Notes: generated by a model from the sequence alone, not told the origin. 64,000 nucleotides of DNA from Peribacillus simplex (GCF_001542915.1 NZ_LNNH01000018.1:1-64000); one strand, 5' to 3'; shown: positions 44,841 to 55,376, counted from the first letter of the stretch. A program made the numbers and translations.

Positions 44841-45905
44841 ATGAGTATCGTGATTATACATGACTTACAAGTCAAGCGTCGTAAGGTTTCCTTGCGTGTA
44901 CCCTTTAAAACCGCATTAAGAACAGCAACCGAAATCGAAAATATCGAAGTGTCATTAACGCTTGAAAATGGCATGATTGGCAAGGGGGCAGCAGCACCAA
45001 CCTTCATCATTACGGGAGACTCATCAGAGGGCATTGAAGCGGCTCTAGTTGGGCCAATAAAAAATGAACTTGTCGGTGCTGATATTACTCATTTTCAAAC
45101 GGTCCTTCAAAGAATCCAATCCTGCTGTGTCGGGAATACAAGTGCCAAAGCAGCTGCTGACATTGCTGTACACGATGCTTATTGCAAACTATTAAATATC
45201 CCTTTGTATGCTTTTCTTGGCGATAAAAAGGACTTGAAAACATGTATGACAGTGGGGGTAGATACACCAGAAAAAATGGCATCTGATGCCAGCAAAAGTG
45301 CTGATGATGGTTTTCAGACCTTAAAAGTGAAGGTTGGAGCAAATCCAGAGCTTGATATTGCACGAATCGAAGCCATCCGTGATGGAATACCAGAAACGAT
45401 TAAGCTTCGTCTCGATGCGAACCAAGGCTGGAGACCCAAACAAGCGGTACAGCTGATTAACGAGATGGAACGAAAAAAGTTTAACATCGAATTCATCGAA
45501 CAGCCTGTAGCAAGCTATGATCTGGAGGGACTAAAATTCGTCACGGAACGAGTTGGGCTTCCAATTATGGCGGATGAAAGTCTCTTTTCGACCAAAGATA
45601 CGTTGAAACTTGTCGCTGGTCGATATATTGATCTATTAAACATTAAATTGATGAAATGTGGTGGAATCTCACAAGCCTGGAATATTGCGAGTATCGCCGA
45701 AGCAAATGGAGTCGCTTGCATGATTGGAAGCATGATGGAACCAGCCCTTTCTGTTGGAGCTGCAGCCCATTTTGCGGCCTCACATCCAAATGTGAAATAT
45801 TTTGATCTTGATGCACCGCTTTGGCTTTCGGAAAAACCGGATGTACTTATGTATCACGGGGAAGAAATTCAATTATCGGATTTGCCTGGGATTGGTCGGG
45901 TCTAA
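44841..45905 (+). CDS. L-Ala-D/L-Glu-type dipeptide epimerase
   Basis: A 354-aa enolase-superfamily protein of the muconate-lactonising subgroup. The N-terminal capping domain (about 1-130) is followed by a TIM barrel with the catalytic KxK (LKVKVG, about 161-165), metal ligands D (LDANQGW, about 191) and E (EQP, about 219), ADES (about 244) and the C-terminal lysine in KLMKCGG (about 268). Its neighbours (NlpC/P60 endopeptidase, DUF819 transporter) match the ykfB-ykfC murein-peptide recycling set, so the substrate is most likely L-Ala-D-Glu. Confidence 0.88.
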   Translation: MSIVIIHDLQVKRRKVSLRVPFKTALRTATEIENIEVSLTLENGMIGKGAAAPTFIITGDSSEGIEAALVGPIKNELVGADITHFQTVLQRIQSCCVGNTSAKAAADIAVHDAYCKLLNIPLYAFLGDKKDLKTCMTVGVDTPEKMASDASKSADDGFQTLKVKVGANPELDIARIEAIRDGIPETIKLRLDANQGWRPKQAVQLINEMERKKFNIEFIEQPVASYDLEGLKFVTERVGLPIMADESLFSTKDTLKLVAGRYIDLLNIKLMKCGGISQAWNIASIAEANGVACMIGSMMEPALSVGAAAHFAASHPNVKYFDLDAPLWLSEKPDVLMYHGEEIQLSDLPGIGRV

Positions 45906-46008
45906 GTAGAGTAATGGAAGTTTTAACTATAGCGTGCAATAGTAATTTAATTGGATGATAGTTCCGAGGATTCAAACCATGTTAACAAAAAAAAGGAGGA
46001 CTTGGATT

Positions 46009-47016
46009 ATGAAACATTTCATTTTAACGATTATCGCCATTTTCCTAGTAGGATTTGGTTCGAATGTACAAGCAAACACGAAAGAGAAAAAAATGGATGA
46101 AACCGCTTATGTGGATGTCTCAGTTTCGACACTTTGGACAGCTCCCAATATTTTACGCCCCGTTGATGAACCATCTGCTGCCAACCCAGTGAATATGAGA
46201 AAATGGACGAGTGCTATGACATATGAGCAGCAATTGCAATTATCCGCTGACGGAATGCTGGAAACTCAAGCTCTTTACGGAAATAAAGTGACAATTCTTG
46301 AAAGACAAGGTGAATGGGTGAAAGTAGCTGTAGCGGGTCAACCAACCCCAAGAAATGATTTGGGATACCCTGGTTGGTTGCCAGCATCCCAATTAACCTA
46401 TAGCAAAAAGTTTGCAAAGGCAGAAAATCAACCTTTTATTATGATTACCGAACCTACAACCTTTCTTTATCCATCACCATCTTTTAAAGAAAAAAATATA
46501 GAAATTAGCTACAATACTCGCCTTCCCTATGAAGGTGAAACCAAACATGCATATAAAGTACTCAAACCAAATGGCAAAAAGGCTTTTGTAAAAAAGGAAC
46601 ACGCCAAGTTGTTTCACTCAACAGCTGAAATTCCTGCGCCAACAGGGGAAGTGTTAGTAGAAACGGGAAAAAGATTTCTTGGATTGCATTATTTATGGGC
46701 CGGCATGAGCGGCTTTGGTTTTGATTGTTCAGGATTTACCTTTACGATGTATCAATCATACGGAATTACCATACCAAGGGATTCCAGTGTTCAAGCAAAA
46801 AATGGTGTATCAGTTGAACTTGAAGATCTCCAGTCGGGGGACTTACTTTTCTTTGCTCATGATAATGGAAAAGGAAGTGTACACCATGTAGCGATGTACG
46901 CGGGAAATGGTATGATGATTCACTCGCCTAACTCAAAGAAAAATGTTGAAATCATTCCTGTTAATACTAAAGGGTATATAGAGGAATTAACAGGTGCAAG
47001 AAGGTATTTGCCTTAA
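46009..47016 (+). CDS. Secreted NlpC/P60 endopeptidase (YkfC-like)
   Basis: A 335-aa protein with a signal peptide (MKHFILTIIAIFLVGFGSNVQA). Two SH3-like domains (about 30-120 and 125-200) precede an NlpC/P60 domain with catalytic Cys240 in FDCSGF and His in SVHHVAMYAG (about 290). YkfC-type enzymes cut the gamma-D-Glu to diamino acid bond in murein peptides, producing the L-Ala-D-Glu substrate of the neighbouring epimerase. I start at the ATG 8 nt after AAAGGAGGA; the longer frame from 45955 lacks a site. Confidence 0.9.
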   Translation: MKHFILTIIAIFLVGFGSNVQANTKEKKMDETAYVDVSVSTLWTAPNILRPVDEPSAANPVNMRKWTSAMTYEQQLQLSADGMLETQALYGNKVTILERQGEWVKVAVAGQPTPRNDLGYPGWLPASQLTYSKKFAKAENQPFIMITEPTTFLYPSPSFKEKNIEISYNTRLPYEGETKHAYKVLKPNGKKAFVKKEHAKLFHSTAEIPAPTGEVLVETGKRFLGLHYLWAGMSGFGFDCSGFTFTMYQSYGITIPRDSSVQAKNGVSVELEDLQSGDLLFFAHDNGKGSVHHVAMYAGNGMMIHSPNSKKNVEIIPVNTKGYIEELTGARRYLP

Positions 47017-47148
47017 CAAGAAATTTGTGAAGTAAGGAAATTGACGGTAAATCTTCCGTCATAGGCTGTAGAGAAAGTTTTACCCTTCATCGTTCCATAA
47101 AGAGTGTGGGTGCCGCTGAAGGTAACAAGTAGATTGATATTTTTTGGT

Positions 47149-47185
47149 GTAGCACCCGACTAAGTCAGGTGCTACCCATTTTTTG
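47149..47185 (+). terminator. Intrinsic terminator
   Basis: GTAGCACCCGAC / GTCAGGTGCTAC arms with a 4-nt loop and CCATTTTTTG, 130 nt after the NlpC/P60 gene. Confidence 0.85.
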
Positions 47186-47202
47186 ACCACGAAATCATGA
47201 AA

Positions 47203-47272
47203 GCTCACCAAAAATGTGAAGATCTTTAACGTTGAAGGCCTCTCGCGGTTTACTGTGGGAGGATTTTTTTTT
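47203..47272. repeat. Terminator-like repeat family, copy 4
   Basis: GCTCACCAAAAATGTGAAGATCTTTAACGTTGAAGGCC and a CCTCTCGC/GTGGGAGG stem that is now partly broken, followed by nine T. It is the most decayed copy. Confidence 0.65.
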
Positions 47273-47591
47273 GTTGTTGAAAGGGAAACTTCATACATCC
47301 AGTTTCATAGAAAGACAGGCATATAGTTCCGGGCAAGGAGGAAGTCCGAATTTGATTTTAGTACAATAAAGTTTTAAAGCAACCATGTTTAACAGGACCA
47401 TACAAAGGCCGTGTTATAAGTTGCGAGCTACAAAAAGAATCCTGTCACCAAGCCTATTTGGCGTGTTTCATTCGAATACGTGCAGTGCTTGTCCTACTAT
47501 CAAACATATAACATGCTCAAGAGCTATCTATATCTTGTGGAACATATTATAATTAAAAGAAATTATGTTATTAAAAGGCAGGCAAGCATGG

Positions 47592-50321
47592 ATGAGTAAT
47601 TTTAGATTTGGAATACGCCAGAAGATTATTACTGGGTATATTATTGTGATTATTTGTTTAATTGCGTCTATTTGGGCTGTAATGAAGCAGTTAGATACGA
47701 TGAACACGGAAAGAAACTTTATCGTCGAGCATGATTTCGCGGTTAGAGATATCACAAATCGAATTGAAAAAGATCTGTTAAAGCTGGAATCGGGTCAGCG
47801 AGCTTATATTATTACGGGAGAGCAGAGCTATTTAGAGCCGTATAATGAGACGCGTTCCCAATTGAGAAAAGACTACAATGCACTTAGGGAGCTTCTGTCC
47901 GACAATCCGAAACAGCAAAAAGTGCTTGATTCGATTAATGAAAACATCAAGCAATGGGTAGCGGTCGCAGGTGATCCGTTCATTAAGCTGAAGGAGCAGA
48001 ACGATACAGCGGGTATTCGCGAATTTTTTAAAGAAGAACGGGGAAAAGAAGAAATCGATAACGTCTTGATCCAATTTGAAACCTTCCGAAATAAGGAAAA
48101 AGCGCTTACGGAACAACGTGCGGAGAGTTTGAACGAGCAGAACCTGAATCTGAAAATTGGTCTCTTTAGCATGTTAGCCTTCGTCATCATTGCATCTGTT
48201 GTCCTAGCGATGATTATATCCGGATCCATCCTCAAAACGTTAAAAGCAGTTGTGGCAAGCATTCGTGCAATGGCGAACGGCAGTGACTTGAGCGGGCGGA
48301 TTCACGTTAAGACCAACGACGAAATTCGGGATCTTGGAGAAGCGACGAACGAACTTCTGAATTCATTTGAAGAACGGGATTGGCTGCAAACGAATGTTAC
48401 AAAAGTCGTAAGTAACAACCAAGGCATATCTTCATTGGAGAACCTTGCGGAGACATTCCTATCCGGTGCCGCTAAAATAACGGGTTCATCATTTGGAGCT
48501 TTTTATAGTAAAGAAGGAAAAGAGAAAGGGACTAAGTTCGTAAAAAAGGCTTCCTTTGCAGATTCCGTGGATGATGCAGGAAGAGAGAGTTTCAACCTCG
48601 GACAAGGCTTGATCGGACAATGTGCACTTGAAAAACGAATACAAGTGATCAATGGAATGGAAGCAGACTATCAGTTGATTTCTTCTGGATTAGGAGAAAC
48701 AAAGCCGAGAAGTATTCTGATCGCTCCAATCATTCATGAAGGGGAAGTCATCGCCGTATTTGAACTTGCGAGCCTTAATGAATTTACGGAGCAGCATATC
48801 GCTTTTATAGATACTGTACTTGAAACATTCGGGTTAACCATCAATAGTGTCATTGATCGCATGGAGATTGCACGATTATTAACTGAATCTCAGGCGATGA
48901 CCGAAGAACTTCAGGCACAATCTGAAGAAATGCAGAGTCAGTCTGAGGAACTGCAGATGCAGTCAGAAGAATTACAGATGATCAATGAGCAGCTGAAAAA
49001 TCGTTCACAAGAAGCGGAAGAAAAGTCAAGAGATCTTGAAATCGCAAAGAAAGATCTTGAAGAGAAGGCGAAACAGCTTACGATTAGTTCTAAATACAAA
49101 TCGGAATTCCTGGCGAATATGTCTCATGAACTACGCACTCCGTTAAATAGTATTTTGATCCTATCCGAGATGCTTACTGAAAATAACACGCGTTCTCTAT
49201 CAGAAGAAGAATTAGAGTTTGCTGGAGTCATTCATTCTTCTGGGCAAGACTTGTTAAACTTGATCAATGATATTCTAGATCTTTCAAAAGTTGAAGCTGG
49301 AAAGCTTGAGCTTACGCTAAGTGAAGTGAATATAAGTGAACTTCCTGCCAGTTTAGAGAGGAATTTTTCACATATTGCGAATCAGAAGGGCCTTAACTTT
49401 CATATAACTATGAGCCCGGATGTACCGACCATTTTCCAAACCGATGAGAAGCGTTTCCAGCAAATCATTAAAAATCTGCTCTCGAATGCCTTCAAGTTCA
49501 CAGAGAAGGGTTCTGTATCCGTCCAAATCAAGAAAGTGCTGACGAATGTGAACTACACGGGTGTCGATTATTGGCTAGAGATTTCGGTTACGGATACGGG
49601 AATTGGCATTCCAAAAGAAACACATGCCCTGATCTTTGAAGCATTCCAACAAGGAGAAGGAGCTACGAGTAGAAAATATGGCGGTACAGGTCTAGGGTTG
49701 TCCATCAGCACTGAATTTGCAAAACTTTTAGGTGGCAGAATCCAGCTTGATAGTGAAGAAGGGAAAGGAAGTACGTTCGCTCTTCTCATTCCGAGTATTA
49801 CCGAAGAAAGTATCTCACGTGAAACATTTTTACAAGCATCCGCAGAAGTAGCAGCAACTCTTGAACAGTCTAATACAGCAATAGCGGCAGTTCCGGAAGT
49901 GGAACATACCAAGTCAAATGAAGAATTGGCCGATGAAAATAATGTTTTCTATGGCAAGACGGTTTTGATCACCGATGATGATCACCGTAATATTTTTGCA
50001 TTAAGAAGAGCTCTTGAAAGTAAAGGGATGAAGATCCTGATTGCGAATAATGGCCTGGAATGCCTGGATGTACTAGACAAAAATAAAGGGATAGACCTCA
50101 TTTTGATGGATATCATGATGCCTGAGATGGATGGGTACGAAACGATGAAGCGGATTCGTGACATAAAAGAATTCGCGGATCTTCCGATTATCTCCCTGAC
50201 TGCAAAGGCGATGAAAGATGACCGGAAAAAATGCCTGGAATCAGGTGCGTCAGACTATATTAGCAAACCATTGAAATTGGAACAGCTGTTTTCGGTGATG
50301 CATGTTTGGATGACAAAGTAA
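47592..50321 (+). CDS. Hybrid sensor histidine kinase with CHASE3, HAMP, GAF and receiver domains
   Basis: A 909-aa membrane kinase. A membrane helix (about 10-28), an extracytoplasmic CHASE3 sensor (about 30-175) and a second helix (about 180-205) precede HAMP (about 206-260), GAF (about 280-430) and a coiled coil with the repeat QSEELQMQSEELQ (about 437-490). The kinase core has H512 (SHELRTPLN), then the ATP-binding N, G1 (TDTGIGIPKE) and G2 (GGTGLGLSI) boxes. A C-terminal receiver carries D840 (MDIMMPEMDG). An ATG at 47565 is in frame but lacks a ribosome site. It has no neighbouring regulator, so its phosphorelay partner lies elsewhere. Confidence 0.88.
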   Translation: MSNFRFGIRQKIITGYIIVIICLIASIWAVMKQLDTMNTERNFIVEHDFAVRDITNRIEKDLLKLESGQRAYIITGEQSYLEPYNETRSQLRKDYNALRELLSDNPKQQKVLDSINENIKQWVAVAGDPFIKLKEQNDTAGIREFFKEERGKEEIDNVLIQFETFRNKEKALTEQRAESLNEQNLNLKIGLFSMLAFVIIASVVLAMIISGSILKTLKAVVASIRAMANGSDLSGRIHVKTNDEIRDLGEATNELLNSFEERDWLQTNVTKVVSNNQGISSLENLAETFLSGAAKITGSSFGAFYSKEGKEKGTKFVKKASFADSVDDAGRESFNLGQGLIGQCALEKRIQVINGMEADYQLISSGLGETKPRSILIAPIIHEGEVIAVFELASLNEFTEQHIAFIDTVLETFGLTINSVIDRMEIARLLTESQAMTEELQAQSEEMQSQSEELQMQSEELQMINEQLKNRSQEAEEKSRDLEIAKKDLEEKAKQLTISSKYKSEFLANMSHELRTPLNSILILSEMLTENNTRSLSEEELEFAGVIHSSGQDLLNLINDILDLSKVEAGKLELTLSEVNISELPASLERNFSHIANQKGLNFHITMSPDVPTIFQTDEKRFQQIIKNLLSNAFKFTEKGSVSVQIKKVLTNVNYTGVDYWLEISVTDTGIGIPKETHALIFEAFQQGEGATSRKYGGTGLGLSISTEFAKLLGGRIQLDSEEGKGSTFALLIPSITEESISRETFLQASAEVAATLEQSNTAIAAVPEVEHTKSNEELADENNVFYGKTVLITDDDHRNIFALRRALESKGMKILIANNGLECLDVLDKNKGIDLILMDIMMPEMDGYETMKRIRDIKEFADLPIISLTAKAMKDDRKKCLESGASDYISKPLKLEQLFSVMHVWMTK

Positions 50322-50456
50322 GAGATTTACGGTAAGTTTGCAAAATCAAGTCCATGAACTATCAGACCTAGGATGATAAGTATATTTTGATTCTATTTCT
50401 CTCAGTTTGACCGATAATTTGCATATATTTTACGTTGTATTTTCCAAATACAACTC

Positions 50457-50508
50457 AAAAAAAGCCCTGAATGTTCTACCTAGCGTAGAACATTCAGGGC
50501 TTTTTATT
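50457..50508 (+). terminator. Terminator of the hybrid kinase gene
   Basis: AGCCCTGAATGTTCTA / TAGAACATTCAGGGCT, a 16-bp perfect stem followed by TTTTTATT. Confidence 0.93.
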
Positions 50509-51252
50509 CGGGGAAATTGTATTAGAGTCTTTGCGTTTTGTCGGCATGCCCCTTAGATATGTGTCTAACAATGGGGGTGCACTTCATTTACTGTGGAATG
50601 CCATTTTTATAGCTCCGGGTGATGGGTGCAATAATGCAGATTGATGTTGCCAGAAGCTACTGCTCGGCTCTTTGGATCTTTTATCGAACAGGGGTTCACA
50701 TGTAAAAAATGAATTATTATAAATTATGGATAAATTATAGATTATATGGAAAAAGCTTATCACTTTCTCTGTGGTGATTGACTATTGACTTTCTGAAACA
50801 TATCGTTAATGTGAAGAAAAATAGAAGAAGGAGATTGTACATGAAAACGGCTATAGGCAACATATAAGAACGATTATAGCGATTGAAATATGTACAAGAG
50901 GTGAAGTCGTCCTAGCACCGGGTGGTTCCGATACCGATAGATTGCCTCGTGTGTGAAAGAATTCGATGCAGCAGTTCCATACCGTTATAGGGACTCCGCT
51001 TCTCCTGGATTAGAAATAAGTGAAGGCACTAAATCCACATAATCTAAATCGTGGCAAGGTCATCCTAAGAAAATATTGATAGCGCTTTCCTAATGGGGTT
51101 GGCTGTTCGTAGTAGGTGATGACTTATTATCATTTTCACCAAGCTGGCTAATGAATGAGATAGGAAAAAGTGTCAGGGTACATGGACGTGACCGAAGGGT
51201 GCTCTGGCGGCTACTTTCCTGTCGAAGGATTAAGATATAGGAGGGAAACAAG
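50509..51252. other. Decayed interval upstream of the mannosidase locus
   Basis: About 740 bp without an intact gene. Around 50841-51060 broken frames give protein-like pieces (GEVVLAPGGSDTDRLPR and AAVPYRYRDSASPGLEISEGTKS) interrupted by stops and frame changes, so a pseudogene is likely. The promoter of the mannosidase operon must lie near its right end, next to a cre-like site. Confidence 0.45.
51077..51090. promoter_or_regulatory. cre-like site (CcpA operator candidate)
   Basis: TGATAGCGCTTTCC agrees with the cre consensus at 12 of 14 positions, with the central GCGC intact. Located about 165 bp before the first mannosidase gene; carbon catabolite repression of a glycan-utilisation operon would be expected. 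Confidence 0.5.
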
Positions 51253-53970
51253 ATGGAATGTAAGACTACTGCGCATATTATTTCTCATTCCCATTGGGAT
51301 CGGGAATGGTATATGCCTTTTGAAAAGCATCGCTACCACTTAGTGAAATTAATGGATACACTTATCGATCTATTTGAAAAGGGGGAAGATTTCAAGAGCT
51401 TTCACTTGGATGGACAGATGATTATCTTGGATGATTATTTCCAAATTCGTCCTGACAAAAAGGAATGGATTAAGAAGCTCATACAAGAACAAAAGCTTCA
51501 TATCGGTCCGTGGTATGTGTTACAGGATGCCTTTTTAACAAGCTCGGAAGCGAATGTCAGGAATATGTTATATGGATTGCAAGCGGCAAAGGAATACGGT
51601 GCTGTGTCAAAGGTAGGCTACTTCCCGGATACATTCGGCATTTACGGGCAAGCGCCTCAAATGCTTCAGCAAGCTAATATCAATACTGCCGCGTTTGGGA
51701 GAGGTGTAAAGCCGACCGGATTCAATAATATGGTGAGCGATGCGAAATCATTTGAATCTCCTTTTTCAGAACTTAAGTGGGAGTCGCCGGATGGTTCGGC
51801 GGTGCTTGGTGTGTTGTTTGCGAATTGGTATTCAAACGGCAATGAAGTACCAGTGGAAAGAGAGACTGCGAGAAAGTATTGGGAAACAAAACTAGCGGAT
51901 GCCAAGAAATATTCTTCAACAGCAAATCTTCTTTTCATGAATGGTTGTGATCATCAGCCAATTCAAGTGGATGTAGGAGAAGCAATCAAGGTGGCTGAAG
52001 AACTTTTTCCGGATATCACGTTTGTACACTCCAATTTTGATGATTATATGGAAGCGCTGCAGAAAGCATTACCAGAACAGCTCCAGACGATTACGGGAGA
52101 ACTGCGGAATCAACGTACAGATGGGTGGTCCACTCTTGTAAATACAGCCTCCGCCCGTATCTATTTAAAGCAGATGAATCAAGAGTGTCAAACGCTTTTA
52201 GAAAAAGTGGCTGAGCCGCTATCCGTTTTTTCATTCATCCTTGGTCATGAATATCCACGTGATTATTTGCGATATGCGTGGAAAACTTTGATGGAAAACC
52301 ATCCCCATGACAGTATTTGCGGTTGTAGTGTAGATGAAGTGCATCGAGAAATGGTAACTCGCTTTGAGAAGGTTCAGCAGGTTGCATCATCCATTGTCGA
52401 GGATAAGGCCAATGAAGTTGTATCTCATATTTCAACGAAACATAGTCTTGTTGATGAGGACATGATTCCAGTTGTTGTTTTTAACACATCAGGAAATCGA
52501 CGAGATGTGGTTATCGAAAAGGAAATTGAATTAGAAAAAGTCTATTTTTCAGATATGCCTTTTTCAGAGATTCCAGCTTTCCTTGGTTCGAAGGATTTGC
52601 CTGATATTAATTTGGTTGATAAAAGCGGCAAGATACTTGCTTGTAAAACAAAGGACCTTGGGACCCGGTTTGGATATGAGTTACCAGGAGATGGCTTCCG
52701 GCGTCCTTATTATGCAAGAATCATCAAATTAACATTCCTGGCTCAATCTCTTCCGGGTTATGGATATCAAACATATTATCTCAAACCGGCCAAGGGAACC
52801 AAGTTGAATGAACAGCCACCGATCAATCCATGTGTTCGTGAATTGGAGAATGAATTTGTTCATTTGTTTGTTCATGAAAATGGTTCGTATACATTGACTG
52901 ACAAGCAGACTGGGAAAGTATTTAAAAATCTCGGAATTTATGAAAATAGCGGGGACATTGGAAATGAATATATGTTCAGGAAGCCAAATGGTGAAGTTCC
53001 ACTTACAACGAAAGATTTGAAAGCGGAGATACGAGTCGTAGAAGACCATCCAGTACGTACAGTTATGGAACTTGTTCATGAGTGGGAGATTCCAAAAGAG
53101 GCCGATGAATCGTTTCAACGAGAAAAGGCACTATTGGTTTGGCATAAGGACCGGCTGTCAGGCAGATCTTCCGAAAATGTAACCATTCGCTTAACTACTC
53201 GAATTCAGTTAGATGAAAAAGCGAAGGGACCTTCAGTTAAGGTGACAATTGAAAATCAAGCAAAGGATCATCGTCTGCGTGTTCTTTTTCCAACTAATCT
53301 ACATACGAATGAGCACTATGCAGACAGTATTTTTGAAGTGGCCAAACGTCCTAATATACCGGAAAGGGAGTGGGACAATCCTAGTTTTGATCATCATCAA
53401 CAGGCATTTGTAAGTGTAACGGATGGGAAACATGGGATGACAATTGCGAATAAAGGATTACATGAGTATGAAATCCTTGAGGAGCAACAAACAATAGCCG
53501 TTACGATTCTCCGTTCCACTTCTGAGTTAGGGGATTGGGGTCTTTTCCCGACACCAGAAGCTCAGTGCATTGGAACATATCAAGCAGAATGGATGGTCAT
53601 CCCTCACCAAGATACAGTCGTTGAGTCAGAAGTATTCAAAGCGGCGTATGACTTCCAAGTGCCTGTGATTGCTGTACAAACAGATATCCATGAAGGGGCA
53701 CTTCCAACCGAAAAGGAATTTTTTACTTGGGAAGGTAAATCATTAGCCATCTCTTCTATCAAGTTAGCGGAGGAAAGAGATGATGTAATTGCCCGATGGT
53801 TCAATACTTCTGAAGAAGCAACAATGGTAAATGCTCAACCATCGCAAGGAATAAATGGCTATAAAAGTACTATCGTTGAGAATGTGAAAGAACCTTTTGG
53901 CAATACGGAAATTCAAGAAAAAGTAAAACCGTTTGAAATCATAAGCCTTGGTTGGCAAGTGAAGGAGTGA
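51253..53970 (+). CDS. GH38 alpha-mannosidase (MngB-like)
   Basis: A 905-aa cytoplasmic glycoside hydrolase of family 38. The N-terminal catalytic barrel has the zinc motif HSHWDREW (H14, D16) and the nucleophile D126 in GYFPDTFG. It then carries the helical and large beta-sandwich domains typical of the family. No signal peptide. Ribosome site AGGAGGG. First gene of the glycan locus and only 5 nt from the GH125 gene, so cotranslated. Likely trims alpha-mannosyl residues (alpha-1,2/1,3) from imported glycans; exact linkage cannot be told. Confidence 0.92.
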   Translation: MECKTTAHIISHSHWDREWYMPFEKHRYHLVKLMDTLIDLFEKGEDFKSFHLDGQMIILDDYFQIRPDKKEWIKKLIQEQKLHIGPWYVLQDAFLTSSEANVRNMLYGLQAAKEYGAVSKVGYFPDTFGIYGQAPQMLQQANINTAAFGRGVKPTGFNNMVSDAKSFESPFSELKWESPDGSAVLGVLFANWYSNGNEVPVERETARKYWETKLADAKKYSSTANLLFMNGCDHQPIQVDVGEAIKVAEELFPDITFVHSNFDDYMEALQKALPEQLQTITGELRNQRTDGWSTLVNTASARIYLKQMNQECQTLLEKVAEPLSVFSFILGHEYPRDYLRYAWKTLMENHPHDSICGCSVDEVHREMVTRFEKVQQVASSIVEDKANEVVSHISTKHSLVDEDMIPVVVFNTSGNRRDVVIEKEIELEKVYFSDMPFSEIPAFLGSKDLPDINLVDKSGKILACKTKDLGTRFGYELPGDGFRRPYYARIIKLTFLAQSLPGYGYQTYYLKPAKGTKLNEQPPINPCVRELENEFVHLFVHENGSYTLTDKQTGKVFKNLGIYENSGDIGNEYMFRKPNGEVPLTTKDLKAEIRVVEDHPVRTVMELVHEWEIPKEADESFQREKALLVWHKDRLSGRSSENVTIRLTTRIQLDEKAKGPSVKVTIENQAKDHRLRVLFPTNLHTNEHYADSIFEVAKRPNIPEREWDNPSFDHHQQAFVSVTDGKHGMTIANKGLHEYEILEEQQTIAVTILRSTSELGDWGLFPTPEAQCIGTYQAEWMVIPHQDTVVESEVFKAAYDFQVPVIAVQTDIHEGALPTEKEFFTWEGKSLAISSIKLAEERDDVIARWFNTSEEATMVNAQPSQGINGYKSTIVENVKEPFGNTEIQEKVKPFEIISLGWQVKE

Positions 53971-53975
53971 AGGTA

Positions 53976-55304
53976 ATGGAAACTGAGAAAACGATCCCGC
54001 AATCACTATCTTATTTCATCGAAAAGGTGAAGGAGAATTTCCCTGAAGATAAAAAGCTTCAGGAAATGTTTGAACGATGTTTTGTTAATACGTATGAAAC
54101 GACACTAAAGCCGCAAGAAGATGGAACAACATTTGTCATTACAGGTGATATACCAGCTATGTGGTTAAGAGATTCAGCAGCCCAAGTGCGTCCATATTTA
54201 CTGGCTGCCGAGAAGGACGATGAAATGGCGAAATTAATTGAAGGTGTGGTTCGTCGCCAAATGAACTATATCGTTCATGACCCATACGCAAATGCATTCA
54301 ATGAAGCCGCTAATGGAAAAGGCCATCAAGATGATAAAACGGAAATGTCCCCAATGACATGGGAACGTAAATATGAAATTGACTCACTCTGCTACCCGAT
54401 TCAGCTTTCTTATCTTTTGTGGAAATCCACTGGGGAAACGGCCTGCTTTGATGACATCTTTGTACAAGCATTGAACAAGATTTTGCACGTCTGGAAAGTG
54501 GAACAAAATCATGAGGATGAATCACCATATAGCTTCGAAAGAATGGATGTAAGGCAATCAGATACTTTGCACCGGGATGGGAAGGGATCTAAAACTGTGA
54601 GAACGGGAATGACCTGGAGCGGATTTAGACCAAGTGATGATGCTTGTTTATATGGTTATTTGGTACCTGCAAATATGTTTGCCGTAGTAGTGCTAGGGTA
54701 TGCCTCAGAGATTTGTAGAGAAGTTTTAAAGGATGAAGGTCTTGCGAAGCAATGTGAGCAATTAGCTTCTGAGATAAAAGCGGGAATAGAAGAACATGCA
54801 GTGTTAGAACATCCGATTCATGGAGATTTATATGTCTATGAAACGGATGGAATGGGAAGATATCATCTTATGGATGATGCGAACATCCCCAGTTTACTAG
54901 CTGCTCCATATCTGGGCTGGTGCCAATTTGATGATACAACCTATCAGAATACTCGACGCTTCTTATTAAGTAGGGATAATCCTTACTTTTATGAAGGAAA
55001 AGCGGCCCATGGAATTGGTAGTCCGCACACACCCGATCATTATATATGGCATATTGCATTGGCAATGGAGGGGATGACATCTACAGATGTTTCGGATAAA
55101 AAGAGGATTTTGGAAGCGATGAAGCAATCGGATGGCGGAACTGGATTTATGCATGAAGGCTTCAATGCAGACCAACCAGAAGAATTTACGAGAGAGTGGT
55201 TCTCCTGGGCAAATTCGATGTTCAGTGAATTTGTATTAAGCTTATGCGGTTTTGCAGTCAAGGGCAGCCCGCTCCATAAAAAGCTACAAGAAAACAATAT
55301 CTGA
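53976..55304 (+). CDS. GH125 exo-alpha-1,6-mannosidase
   Basis: A 442-aa GH125 protein without a signal peptide. Recognisable blocks are TGDIPAMWLRDSAAQVRPYL (about 55-75), GMTWSGFRPSDDACLYGYLVPANMFA (about 207-232) and GSPHTPDHYIWHIALAMEGMTS (about 347-368). The family releases alpha-1,6-linked mannose by an inverting (alpha/alpha)6 barrel. I use ATG 53976 behind GAAGGAG; an upstream TTG overlaps the GH38 gene. It complements the two GH38 enzymes in dismantling the N-glycan core. Confidence 0.92.
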   Translation: METEKTIPQSLSYFIEKVKENFPEDKKLQEMFERCFVNTYETTLKPQEDGTTFVITGDIPAMWLRDSAAQVRPYLLAAEKDDEMAKLIEGVVRRQMNYIVHDPYANAFNEAANGKGHQDDKTEMSPMTWERKYEIDSLCYPIQLSYLLWKSTGETACFDDIFVQALNKILHVWKVEQNHEDESPYSFERMDVRQSDTLHRDGKGSKTVRTGMTWSGFRPSDDACLYGYLVPANMFAVVVLGYASEICREVLKDEGLAKQCEQLASEIKAGIEEHAVLEHPIHGDLYVYETDGMGRYHLMDDANIPSLLAAPYLGWCQFDDTTYQNTRRFLLSRDNPYFYEGKAAHGIGSPHTPDHYIWHIALAMEGMTSTDVSDKKRILEAMKQSDGGTGFMHEGFNADQPEEFTREWFSWANSMFSEFVLSLCGFAVKGSPLHKKLQENNI

Positions 55305-55376
55305 TTCAAGGCACAGTACCGCATCTTGGTTGTTACAGAGGATGAATAAAATGATCTTACTGACAGGAGTGGGGAT

